Origin: Nepenthes gracilis
Lineage: Eukaryota; Streptophyta; Magnoliopsida; Caryophyllales; Nepenthaceae
Assembly (NCBI GenBank): GCA_033239525.1
Contig: BSYO01000026.1
Span: 6,138,001 to 6,202,000 of the forward strand
Reading direction: 5' to 3'
DNA: 64,000 nt
The position numbers were made by a program, and so were the translations under genes. Of this stretch, positions 22,900 to 33,411 are shown piece by piece; the first letter of the stretch is position 1, and every line of letters starts with the position of its first letter. The notes under the pieces are model-generated. The model was not told where the DNA came from. It saw only the letters and a list, made by a program, of their open reading frames with translations, and did not search any database.

Positions 22900-23480
22900 T
22901 TATTTACAAGAAGAAATACAAGTAGCTAATATTGAACAACTTAATAACCCTTTAATACAAACAAAAATTAATAATTTACTCAAACATTTTGAATAAGAAA
23001 TATGTTCAAATATACCAACTGCCTTTTGGAATAGAAAACAATATTAGGTATCCTTACCCTATGAAACATATTTTCATGAAAACAAAATTCCTACAAAAGT
23101 AAGACTAATTTAAATGGATCAAGAAATGTTAGAATATTATAAGAAGGAGATTCAAGATCTTCTTGATAAAAAATTAATTCGCCCTTCTAAATCTCTTTGA
23201 ATTTGTTCTGTATTCTATGTTATGAACAATGCCAAAAAGGAAAGAGGAGTATCACGATTAATAATTAATTATAAACCTTTAAATAAAGCTCTACAATGGA
23301 TTAGTTGTGTCTTTACCAAAAATTAAATTATTTCAAACAAAGAAAATATTATTAGGATTCAATATTTATCAATATACTATAACACCTATTCAACGATCAA
23401 TTGAATTTGTTAGTAAATTGCCTAACGAAATAAAATATAGAAATCAATTATAAAGAATTTTAGGATGTTTAAATTATATT
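22900..23480 (+). pseudogene. Reverse transcriptase remnant of A1, catalytic core deleted
   Basis: The N-terminal finger segment (INYKPLNKALQW, near 23262-23300) is present. Shortly after it the sequence continues with the thumb/connection segment (GFNIYQYTITPIQ, near 23350). The stretch that should carry the Tyr-x-Asp-Asp active site is absent, an internal loss I estimate at well over 100 codons. Several stops occur. Confidence 0.7.
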
Positions 23481-23990
23481 GCCGACTTTATGCTAAAATA
23501 ACGACAATTATGTAAACCACTTTATCATAAACTTCAAAAGAATCCTCCCACTTGGATAAATAAACATACTAACATAGTTAAACAACTAAAACAACGAGTC
23601 CAGTATTTACCTTGTTTAGGTATTCCACATCCTCAAGCCTTACTCATCGTTGAAACCGATGCTTCATATTTCAATTACAAAGATATTTTAAAACAAAAAA
23701 TAGCATCATCACATCCACAAATTATTCGATTTTATTTAGGACTATCGCTATGACCTCAAAAGAATTATTCAACCACCAAAAAAGAAATTTTATCCATTAT
23801 TTTATGTATTTTAAAATTTCATGACGATTTATACAATAAAATCCTTTTACTACATATTGATTGTAAAGTTGCTAAAGATATTTTATAAAAAAAATATATA
23901 AAATTTAGTCTCCAAACAAATCTTTGCTCGTTGGCAAGCAATTTGATATGTTTTTTATTTTGTAATTGAATTTATCAAATGATCTTCAAA
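23481..23990 (+). pseudogene. RNase H region of A1
   Basis: Caulimovirid-type RNase H with the hallmark E-T-D-A-S near 23650-23665, preceded by LGIPHPQA. It runs to the Asn-Ser end region just before 23990, where the solo LTR is inserted. Stops occur at several positions. Confidence 0.75.
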
Positions 23991-23995
23991 CTCTT
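23991..23995 (+). repeat. Target duplication CTCTT of solo LTR (left; right copy 26340-26344)
   Basis: CTCTT flanks both sides of the solo LTR. Copy A2 has a single CTCTT at the homologous uninserted position (33375-33379). Confidence 0.9.
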
Positions 23996-26339
23996 CGTGA
24001 GGCCCCGGATTTTAAGAACGTGAAAGTTGAAAGTAATTAAAATGATGAGTATCATTAAGAGGCCAAACATGTAGTGAAAAATGATGGTTGAAAGTAAAAA
24101 GTTGAAAAAATATCCGAGTTCAGCAAGCAGCCGTGTGGCACCTGTTGTACGCTCGAGGCACTGCAGTGAGGGCAAAATCCAGTAGTTACCCCGCTCGCCG
24201 CGCGTCCACTGGGCGCTCGAGCGCGTTTAGCAGAATGTAGCCCGCTCGCCGCGCGCTCGAGATGCGCTTGAGCGTGGCCCCGACTTTTACCCACGTGCTG
24301 ACTTCGTTTTTGTTATAAAATGATGGGAAAAAAGGAAAAGGGAGAGAGAGAGAGCAAGCCACGCACGAAGGAGAGGAAGAAGAGAAGAGGAGAAAGGGAA
24401 ATCACTTGTTCCAATCCACTCCCGGTAAAAATAACGGTAGATCGGGCCAAGGTAAGTGTACTTCGGACATTGTTTTTCGTTTTTGCCGTTTCCTCTTGCA
24501 TTAAAGTTGATAAAAATGCTCTAAAATGATGTTGATGCATGTTTAAAATAAATTAAGTATGTTTTCTTCGATTGTTCGGTTAGATTTTGTATTTACCCAT
24601 GTTTATTGTAAGTTTTGGCTTTAATTTTATGTACAAGCATGCAAATAGTGTTCGATTTGGTTTCGAAAGTATGTGTGAAACCCTAGCTCAAAAATATTGG
24701 AAATTTTGGTTAAATTGCATGTTTTAATATATGTGTATGGATTTATGGCATTAATTTCATGAATAAGCACATGTTTGGAGATCGATTTGAGTTCGAAAGT
24801 TTTGGTGAAACCCTAGGTACAAAAATGAAGGGGTTTTGATGATTTTTAACCGTAGCTCCTGTTATATAAAAGTTAATTGATATTGAAATGAAACTCCCGG
24901 TATGATTTATTTTTAAAAATTTACACGGACTTGTACCGATGAAAATCCCATGCATCGTGGAAGTAAAACTGAAGGAGTTGTAGACCGTTACCGTATGTTT
25001 TGAAGTTAACTGAAAGTAAATAATGAAACTATGATTATGAAAGAAGGTTTTCAATAAAGAGGTTATTTTCGTTACTGTTATTTAAGACACGGGACTGACT
25101 ACAGTTCTGATAGGTTCTCCGAAATGCCCTAGAATTTTACGGAGGTAATCAAGGATAACTCTGTCCATGGTGTTATTTATGGTCCGCCCTTCCTTGGGGT
25201 GTTAAAGTCAGGAGGAATCACAGTTACAGACCTATCTTCGGATGGCATACAGTACAGATCCCTCAGGATGGGATATACATGTTACAGTGACAGGCCTTGG
25301 ATTGTGTGGAGTGAATACAATCTATCCTCGATTATTCGCCCCCTCAACTGGTAGGGTATACTGACTTGGTCTGTTACCATTATGATATGTTACCGATTAC
25401 AGTTACTGATTACAGTTTACAGTTTATAGTTTACCGTTTACAGCTTACAACGTACCGATTATAGTTACCGATTACAGTTTACGGTTTATAGTTTACCGTT
25501 TACAACTTACAGTGTACCGATTACAGTTACCGATTACAGTTTACAAATTACAGTTTACCATTTATAGCTTACAGTGTACCAATTACAGTTACCATTTACA
25601 GTTTACCGTTTACAGTTTACTGATTACTGATTTTTAATTTCTGAAGTTTAATATCGTCAAAGTATGTTTTCTCTGTTTTTGCACAATTATATGACCGTTC
25701 TGTATCATTGTTTTACCGTTCATATGCATGTACCTTGTTGGGCCCCGACTCACTGCTTTATTATTTTTTCCATCCAGATGAGACAGTAGAGTTAGTACCC
25801 AACGAGAAAGAGTGATCAAAAGAAATTTTTGAAGGCATTTTGAGGACCTGAAGCACTTGGAGCTATTTTGGGAGAGCAGTTGATGTAAAGACTTGTCTGA
25901 CCATGTGATTTTGTATACTGATCTTGTATTTATGGATGTTCATGCACATGTGGGTTTTGTATAGAATGCATATGATGTATGTGATGATAAAAGAAAACTA
26001 TGCTTCTTCAGGTTAATAGTTTAGCTTCCGCTCTAAACTTTTAGATATGCTGTACAGGTTCTAGATGTCATCTCGTTATTGAGCTGTTAGTGTAGCTAAC
26101 ACTTTTATAGATTTATACCATGGATAGTACATGTGATCCTGTGTATGAATGCTGTAGGAAGAATTGTGGATAATTGTTAGTTGTATGCTTGTAATAGTTG
26201 ATCAAACAGGGTGTATTTTTAGAACTTCATCCAGTTACAAAGGAGACTCTACCAAAATTTCTGCAGAAATTTTGCCTTAATTTAGTCCTATTCTTGTCTT
26301 GACGGAACCTTTTGAGAAAAAAAAATCCGTTCCGTCACA
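23996..26339 (+). mobile_element. Solo LTR, family B copy 1 (2344 bp)
   Basis: It starts CGTGAGGCC (first T mutated) and ends CCGTCACA, with a perfect 5 bp duplication CTCTT. No internal genes are present, so this is a solo LTR left by LTR-LTR recombination. It is related to 42957-44734 and 55390-57249. A GC-rich island with repeated CTCGAGCG-type palindromes lies at 24150-24290, tataaaatg at about 24315 and a tandem array at 25386-25640. The ends resemble those of element D (TGTGA...TCACA), suggesting a chromovirus-type Gypsy. Confidence 0.9.
25386..25640 (+). repeat. Short tandem repeats in solo LTR
   Basis: Many imperfect copies of gattacagttaccgattac and acagtttaccgtttac units of about 10-20 bp. 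Copy 2 at 42957-44734 lacks the expanded array at the equivalent site, so it grew after the copies separated. Confidence 0.75.
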
Positions 26340-26376
26340 CTCTTAACTAAATTTTTTAACAAGAGAATTTTTACAG

Positions 26377-27529
26377 ATGTCACCTAAACCAATTCTATTC
26401 TCTTCAGCCACCACTTTCACCTATGATCAACTTTATGAACTATTTTCTTGGCTTTCAATCAAAACCCTACTCAAATTTGCTTCTAAATCTAAACATTGTC
26501 TTCAATTTTTAACCAACACTTCTTTTATCCAACATCATTCTTATCATACCGTAATAAAAGATGATGAAGATACTTTCTACAAGCAAAATATCATCCCACA
26601 AGACAATTCATTCCCACTACTAATGCCATTCTTCACCCTAAAGCTCTCCATTACACATATGATCATTGGCTTAAAATATTAGCTTGTAGTAATAGATTAT
26701 TTCTTTATATGCCGATCACCACCTTTGATCCCGAATTCTTATATATTATCAATCTTGCTATCCAAACCTATCATTCTATCCCCATAACAACCGATCTGTA
26801 ACAACTGATACAATATGACTCCGCTCTGGATTATGGACATGGACTTATTTTTGAATGTGTAATTGAAAAGAAGAATTTTTTCAATGATGGATGTTTATGC
26901 TCTATCGAGCCGGATGGATTAATTGCATATTCCTTGAAGACAAATACATTGCAGCAATTTTTTAACATTTGAACAAACAAATGCGACTTGGTATCCACGA
27001 CAAGATAACTATGTATTATTACCACCGGATAAACTTTATTTATTGTGTGATCAATTCAATCAGCCGCCCAATATCAATGTTTATTTTTACTACTGGAAAA
27101 TCTATCATTATGCAACAGCCAAAGGATGCCTGGACTCCTACTGAGTTATGTAGTTGGAATTTACAATTATTGAAATGGCAACATCATCTTTCTATGAAAG
27201 ATACTATCACTCTAATCAAACTCGAATAGTATCAGCAGTTTACTATTTGGATCATAGAGCAAACTACATCATGGATTCATCTTCTAACTGTTACTATTTA
27301 TGATCTTATTACAGAAGCATACCCAATAGTTTCTAGTTATACACTTAGCAATGGGACCTGACTTATTTTCACTTCAGTAAAGCGACTCTTTCATTACAAT
27401 ATTCTCACACAGGCTTTTTCTATTGTTCAAGATCTTGGACCCCATTAGATATTTGATACGTTTGACTTTACTATATTCTCTACTGGTGGTCTTGATATAT
27501 TCCCATACACTAGTACTCTTCAATTTTAA
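26377..27529 (+). pseudogene. F-box-like region of A1
   Basis: Met 26377 opens a frame whose first ~50 residues match an F-box (FTYDQLYELFSWLSIKTLLK, then SKHCLQFLTNTSFIQHH), the Skp1-binding motif of SCF ubiquitin ligases. After a frameshift near 26640 the F-box-associated region follows (ACSNRLFLYMP near 26690, FLYIINLAIQ near 26740), ending at a stop at 27527-27529. The same protein is in A2 at 33412-34566. It lies immediately after the RNase H end: after the solo LTR, the frame shared with Met 26377 reads FLTREFLQ directly before the Met, with a stop eight codons further up. It is broken here. The assignment is from sequence pattern only. Confidence 0.7.
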
Positions 27530-27764
27530 CGTACTATAAAAAAAAGTGTTTTCCACTAACATTTGCTTGCAGGTAACAATCACATCTCCACCTTCTCCAC
27601 TTTCCATTTAAGTGTGCCTCCCACGAAGGAATATTTTTCACTATAAGACAAAATGCTACAGTAACCAGTAAAATACTATTCATGAATAGTAAAAGCATAC
27701 GAATAAATAGTAAAGATTTGAGAATTTTTCAAACAATGCAAAAAGATAGACAAAACTCAAAACA

Positions 27765-27870
27765 ACCTGAAGAGACGTATGACAACTAAAGCAGCGTCAT
27801 TATCAAGATTCTTCGGCACTTTTAATCAACGGCTCCGATTAATTTCAGACGTTTATATAAACACCTTCCA
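27765..27870 (+). promoter_or_regulatory. Pararetrovirus-type promoter of A1
   Basis: TATATAA at 27854-27860 is preceded by a palindrome-like pair TGACAACTAAAGCAGCGTCA (about 27779-27798), reminiscent of the as-1 element in caulimovirus 35S-type promoters. The same module is in A2 (TATA at 34891) and, without the TATA part, on - at 51080-51260. Confidence 0.65.
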
Positions 27871-28240
27871 GCTTCAGTCTTCAGCAGAGCGAAACTAGAG
27901 AGCGAAAAGAAGAGGGCTTCTCAACTCAGAGCCTTCACCAGAGCCAACACCCAAAGCCTAGTCAACCATATCAACTTTTGTATAAATCCTTGTTAATACT
28001 CTTTCTTTATATCAACCCTTGTAAAAACATTTGTAAATACCTTCTCATTTTCCTTTCTTGTACTGAGAGTCTTGTACTAGTGTGAGTTCTATAAAACGTT
28101 TTCTTAAACTCCTGTAACGTTTTCTTCAATTAATGTTTCTCAAGGTTTTTATGTACTGCTGGTACAATCTCTTTCTCTCTGAATTATTGCATGGTTTTGA
28201 AGTTATAAATGATAAGATCCTGCTTCAGTTCAAATTGTTA
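27871..28240 (+). other. Leader/terminal region downstream of the A1 promoter
   Basis: A non-coding Ser/Thr-codon-free stretch homologous to 34900-35268. In a circular pararetrovirus this would be the start of the pregenomic RNA. It is cut at about 28240, where a mosaic of other pararetrovirus pieces begins. Confidence 0.6.
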
Positions 28241-29400
28241 ATTTGCGTATTAGTGTGAGTTCTATAATTATCGTGGTATACTAGGTGTACGAAAATTAAA
28301 ATAATATTACCTTTAGGAGTTTTTGTAATTTCAGAGAATTCCTTTCTCATTAAGTGTCTCAGTGGTTGTGTAAGATTAACCGAAATAGGATCTTATTATT
28401 CAAAACTTCAAAATCATGCAATAATTTAGAGAGAAAGAGATTATGCCAGTAGTATACGAAAACCTTGAGAAGCTTTTATTGAAGAAAACTTTATAGGACT
28501 CACAGTACGATAAAGGAGAAACGAGTATTTACAAAGGTGTTTACAATGATTAATAAGAAGCTTAAGTATTTACAATGGTTTTATACAAGGGTTAATAAGG
28601 TTGACTAGGCTCTGGGTGTTGGCTCTGAGTTGAGAAGCTCTCTTCTTTTTGCTCTCTAGTTTTGCTCTGCTAAAGGATCTAAAGTCATTTCTTGATAGGA
28701 TCTGAGTCTTTTAATCTTACAGATAGAATAACTGATAAAATTATCTTTTAGATTTCGATGATGTTTTAATTCTATGGAATCCGAATCAACAAGAATCAAT
28801 TCATAAAATTATTGGGTTTTAAGAGGTTCACAGTAGAGTATAAACGAAACATTTTAGTGGTACATTTGCGTAATTCTTGCAATAATTAGGGTTTGTATAA
28901 CCCAGTCATAGCAATATGTTATTTTAGAGGTTTGATAAAATAATCAGTTAGAGTAGGAGGTTGACAGGAAGAAGATGAAGAGGCTTGTGCTTGATGTAGA
29001 GAGTATATTGAGTAGGTATAATTTGTGGTGGTATCATGGCATAGTCGCCAGCACTGAAGCAGGATCTTATCATTCAAAATTTCAAAACCATGTAATAATT
29101 CAGAGAGAAAGAGATTATACTAGCAGTACACGAAAACCTTGAGAAGCTTTGATTGAAGAAAACATTACAGGACTTCAAGAAAACTTTTTTACAAAAATCA
29201 CACATGTACAGTACTCTAGTACAAGAAAGGAAAATGAGAAGGTATTTACAATGGTTGATATAAAGGAAGAATATTAACTAGGATTTATACAAAGGTTGGT
29301 AAGGTTGACGAGGCTCTGGGTGTTGGCTCTGGTGAAGGCTTTGACTTAAAATTTTGATATACATAAAATAATGGATAAAATTATTTTTTTTTCGATGGTT
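28241..29400 (-). other. Mosaic of inverted pararetrovirus fragments between A1 and A2
   Basis: Pieces on -: a movement-protein fragment at about 28262-28380 (matches 38925-39035); a leader at about 28385-28675 (reverse complement of 27890-28235); a type B polyprotein piece at about 28675-29050 (matches 35730-36115); and a second leader at about 29055-29340. No host sequence is evident between them. Stitching like this fits repair or recombination of several viral molecules before or during integration. Confidence 0.65.
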
Positions 29401-29505
29401 GAATAATTCTTTTGAGATTCTAGCTATAGTTCTGAATGAAATTGAATATTTTGTGGATGTGATGATGCTATTTTTTGTTTTAAAATACCTCCGTAATCGA
29501 AACGT

Positions 29506-29516
29506 TGGTATCAGAG
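29506..29516 (+). promoter_or_regulatory. tRNA-Met primer binding site of A2
   Basis: TGGTATCAGAG matches the caulimovirid and plant-retroelement site complementary to the 3' end of initiator tRNA-Met, where minus-strand synthesis starts. It defines the 5' end of copy A2. Confidence 0.8.
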
Positions 29517-30146
29517 ACAAGTACTTTATTTTTTGTTTCTGGGGAGGGACTAGTGCAGAGGATAGTCTCTTTGGGATTGCTCTTGTTTGATTTCTACATT
29601 GCTTTTGCATGATTTATTTGCATACATTTGCATACACTTAGGAAAATGTTGGTAAGTTTGTTTAACAGTTGATTAGCCCAAGAAGAATTAAAATTGGTTG
29701 GTCCCGGGAGTGTTCCCATCAACTAAGTTTGTATAGATTATGTGAAGAAAATTGGGTCTTAAATCATAAGAAAATTAAATCATAATAACCTTGCTAAGCG
29801 AACTCATCAGGGGAAATAGTTCAACTTCAAATTATGAAAATACTTCAAGAGAGTCTTTAATTATACCTAGTTATCAAAACTTTATAAACACCAGAATGAA
29901 ATTCGTTCCTGATATTGAATCATTACGTAAAAATTTATGTTAGACAAAAATGAAAATATTCAAGAACGGTACTTTAGTTCATTTTCTATGGACAAACTAG
30001 AAGAATTTAGAGTTCTGTAGAAACAACAGATGATATCCATAAAAAGAAATTTACTATTTTTTGAATAATTTTTTCCTTATACAAGAAACAACGTAACTAA
30101 AAATATCAACCAGAACAAATCTACTTCAGTAGTAAAGGAGAACTCT
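29517..30146 (+). other. A2 leader and start of polyprotein region
   Basis: Contains the uninserted target CTAGT of element D (gggactagtgcag near 29548). Around 29880-30110 is a coding-like stretch also present in B2 on - (54830-54600), marking the shared N-terminal part of types A and B. Stops interrupt it. Confidence 0.5.
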
Positions 30147-32130
30147 TTGACAACCAAATCCATAGAAGTTCAAGAAGCTTCTCACCCTCACATATCACAA
30201 CTAAATGTCACCACGATAAAGAAAGATATGTCTACAACTACTACAGATCTAGAAGACACGTTTAATCTAGAAGATATGTTTGATATAATACCTACACCGT
30301 CTCAATCAAATGAACCACTGATAAGTATGGAATCAATACCAGCAGTTAATGAAGAACCAAGAGATTGTTGAAAAATAGAAAGGCTATCCCCATTCTCTGA
30401 CCTCTTAGCAATTCAAATACTAGATCATCCATAACAAGAGGAAGTTGTGACAGATCAGGAGATAAATAAAGTAAAAAAATACTTCTAATCCTCCTAGATA
30501 TTTTATTAAAAATTACTATCCTAGACCCACCCACCTGATATCCAGTATAAAGAATGATATCAATATGTGCCTTGTATTTACGATGCTAATAATATATATC
30601 AATGGAATCTTCATGGTAAATCTGAATATAAAATTACATGTTTACTACATGACATGGGTGTTACTATTTCTGCGTATCGTGTACGTAATCCATCAATGAC
30701 TGAACTTAACGCCAATAAATTTATTATCATTGGCTTTACGGGAACATTAAAATTTTGGTGGAAAAATGTTTTAACACTTAATGAATGAACCTATATTTTA
30801 AATCATACGGAATATATACAATAAGAAGGTCCAAATGGAGAATTCCAATTTATTCAAAAACCTAATTCCTTAGAAATTCTTATAATCATCATAAGTCAAG
30901 CCTTTCTCAGAAATGTTGAAGATTACTATTTAAGTTCTCACTTAATTCTGTCAAATTTTAGATGTCCTACTCTTTAGGATTTTCGTTGTTATAAAGACAT
31001 ATTTCTTACACATATTTTTTGACATCAAGATTATAATGAATCATTCTAGAAAGAACGATTCATTGTTGGTCTTCCCACACCATTTCCTAAATACCTTATG
31101 ACCACACTCATTGAGCTTGGAGGGATAGAGTTATCCAATGGAATAAAATGACCTATGGTCAATTATTTATTTTCATTAAAAAAGAAAGATTATAATTATA
31201 TTAAGAACAGAAAGAACAAACAAATTTCAAAAAGATCATAAATAATTTAAAACCCCATTAGGCTCATTCTGTTACCAATACGGTTTAGAATAACTTAAAG
31301 CACCTTCTCAATAAAAACTAAAATATATCTCAACGAAATCATATCAAAGTACTTATTATGCACCCCATAGAAAATAAAATATAACAAAACCATCATAGCA
31401 ACCTAAAACTACCTATTGACCATAATATTCGAAAGTAATCTATTAGAAATGTAAACGACCCAATCATATCGCTAATTAATGTAAGGTAAAAAAAATTTAT
31501 AAAATATTTAAGAATGATCATCAATTATGTAATAAATTAACAGCTTTATTAATTAGTGATACTGAGTCAATGAATCCTTACCAAAAAAATGAGGCTACAA
31601 ATTTAGACGAAGTAGGAATTAATAAATCAACTGAGACTTTATCAAACTTTAAATCAAAAGTAAGCCACTCTAAAAATGAACATCTATGTAATTGTAATTT
31701 TTAACTTAACATGTTATGAACACATGATGAAAAAGATTGTTTACTTGATATTATTGATAAAATTGATGATCCAAAATTAAAATGACAATATTTATATAAA
31801 TTAAGGGATCTATTAATACCAAAACCTAAAGAACCAGAAGAATTTAGTTTAACAAAGATATTTAACAAATATCCTTCTCCCTCTTTATTTCAACAAATAA
31901 TTAAAGGTGATCTACAAAAAGAAATAAAGCAAATTAAAGAAGAAGTAAAAGAATTAAAAGACCAATTACAAGAAATTAAGTTTAACAAATTTCATTTAGA
32001 TACTCGTTGAGCACTTATTGAATCAAAATAGAACTCAAATGAAATAGAAAAAGAAACAAATCAAGATTTCGTTTCAATTGAACAAACAGAATATTTGCAA
32101 TTGATCTCAAATATCAATTTTTAAAAATGG
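30147..32130 (+). pseudogene. Gag/coat-like polyprotein region of A2
   Basis: Open pieces at 30147-30371 and 30567-30788 (ending GFTGTLKFWWKN) match A1 and B2. The zinc-finger region near 31437-31485 is degraded, its first Cys being lost. A Lys/Glu-rich segment near 31910-31985 (EIKQIKEEVKELKDQLQEIK) is a likely coiled coil. About ten stops and several frameshifts break the frame. Confidence 0.65.
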
Positions 32131-32480
32131 TATTGTCAAATTACGTTAGTAATTAATAATGAGTATCATCTAAAACTTGTTGCGTTATTAGACACAGGTG
32201 CAGATCAAAATTATATTCAAGAAGAACTAATTCCTACTAAATATTATCAAAAGACAACAGAAAAATTACATATAGCAAATGGGTCAAAATTAAATATTAA
32301 ATATAAACTAATAAATATAGCAATCTGTAATCAAGGATATTGTTTTAAATCAATATTTATTTTAGTCAAAAATTTACAACAAGACAATATTCTCGAAAAA
32401 CCTTTCTTCATCGAAATATATCCTTTTATAGTTTCTACGGAAGGTATTTCTACTCACGTTTTAGGAACACAAATATTATT
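32131..32480 (+). pseudogene. Aspartic protease region of A2
   Basis: The active site D-T-G-A-D is intact at 32191-32205. The following segment and its Phe-Phe-rich C-terminus match A1, although the ILG motif is altered near 32390. It would have processed the polyprotein. Confidence 0.75.
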
Positions 32481-32599
32481 TTTATTTATACATCCCGTTA
32501 AACAAAAAGAAATACAAGAATTACAGGAAGCGTCAATATTCAAACAAATTAATTTGATAATTAAAAAAAATAAATTAATTATTTACAAGAAGAAATAAA

Positions 32600-33000
32600 A
32601 GTGGCTAATATTGAACAACAACTTAACAACCCTTTAATACAAACAAAAATTAATAATTTACTAAAATAACTTGAACAAGAAATATGTTCAAATATACCAA
32701 CTGCCTTTTGGATCAGAAAACAATACAGGTATCCTTATCCTATAAAATAAATTTTCATGAAAGCAAAATTTCTACAAAAGTAAGACCTATTCAAATGAAT
32801 CAAGAAAAGTTAGAATATTGCAAGGAGGAGATTCAATATCTTCTTGATAAAAAATTAATTCACCCTTCTAAATCTTCTTGGAATTATTCTGTATTCTATG
32901 TTATGAACAATGCTGAAAAGAAAATAGGGATACCACAGTTAGTAATTAAATATAAACCTTTAAATAAAGCTCTATAATGAATTAGATATCCAATACCTTA
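32600..33000 (+). pseudogene. Reverse transcriptase remnant of A2, catalytic core deleted
   Basis: The open stretch 32684-32977 is the N-terminal finger of a caulimovirid RT, ending in KYKPLNKAL. After IRYPIPY-like sequence at about 32985 the text jumps straight to GIPHPQA of the RNase H side. The whole palm with its Asp-Asp motif is missing, and the breakpoint differs from that in A1, so the two losses are independent. Confidence 0.75.
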
Positions 33001-33411
33001 TTTAGGCATTCCACATCCTCAAGCCTTATTCATCATTGAAATCGATGCTTCAGATTTCGGTTACGGAGATATTTTAAAACCAAAAATAATATCATCACAT
33101 CCATAAATTATTCGATTCCATTCAGGACTATGGTTAGGACCTCAAAAGAATTATTCAACCATCAAAAAGGAAATTTATCCATTATTTTATGTATATCAAA
33201 ATTTCAAGACGATTTATACAATAAAAACTTTTTATTACATATTGATTATAAAGCTTCTAAGGAGGTTTTATAAAAGGATATAAAAAATTTAGTCTCCAAA
33301 CAAATCTTTGTTCGATAGTAAGCAATTTTATCTGTTTTCGATTTTACAATTAAATTTGTCAAATGATCTTCAAACTCTTTACTAGATTTTCTAACAAGAG
33401 AGTTTGTACAG
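33001..33411 (+). pseudogene. RNase H region of A2
   Basis: RNase H with E-I-D-A-S near 33037-33052 (Thr replaced by Ile), ending in the caulimovirid-type C-terminal motif DFLTREFVQ at 33385-33411. That motif is in frame with, and directly followed by, Met 33412 of the F-box region. Confidence 0.75.

Larger units (their letters stand above)
20506..28240 (+). mobile_element. A1: endogenous caulimovirid (pararetrovirus), type A copy 1
   Basis: Order on +: gag/coat-like region with zinc finger, aspartic protease, partial RT, RNase H, a solo LTR insertion (23996-26339), an F-box-like region, and a viral-type promoter with the start of a leader (to about 28240). The leader and primer site upstream of gag are missing, and the copy abuts R3 sequence at about 20505. 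Order and motif style fit the Caulimoviridae; the genus is not resolved. No integrase is present. All frames are broken, so this is a relic. Confidence 0.8.

Noticed and set aside
27374..27607. 77-aa frame on - over the end of the F-box region, also open in A2 (34411-34644)
   Set aside because: It is antisense to the F-box C-terminus and its 3' flank. The similarity follows from DNA homology, and no domain or start context supports a gene.
29506..29516. Possible tRNA gene fragment at the TGGTATCAGAG word
   Set aside because: Only the 3'-terminal complement is present, with no cloverleaf around it. It is a primer binding site, as in D at 48737-48747.
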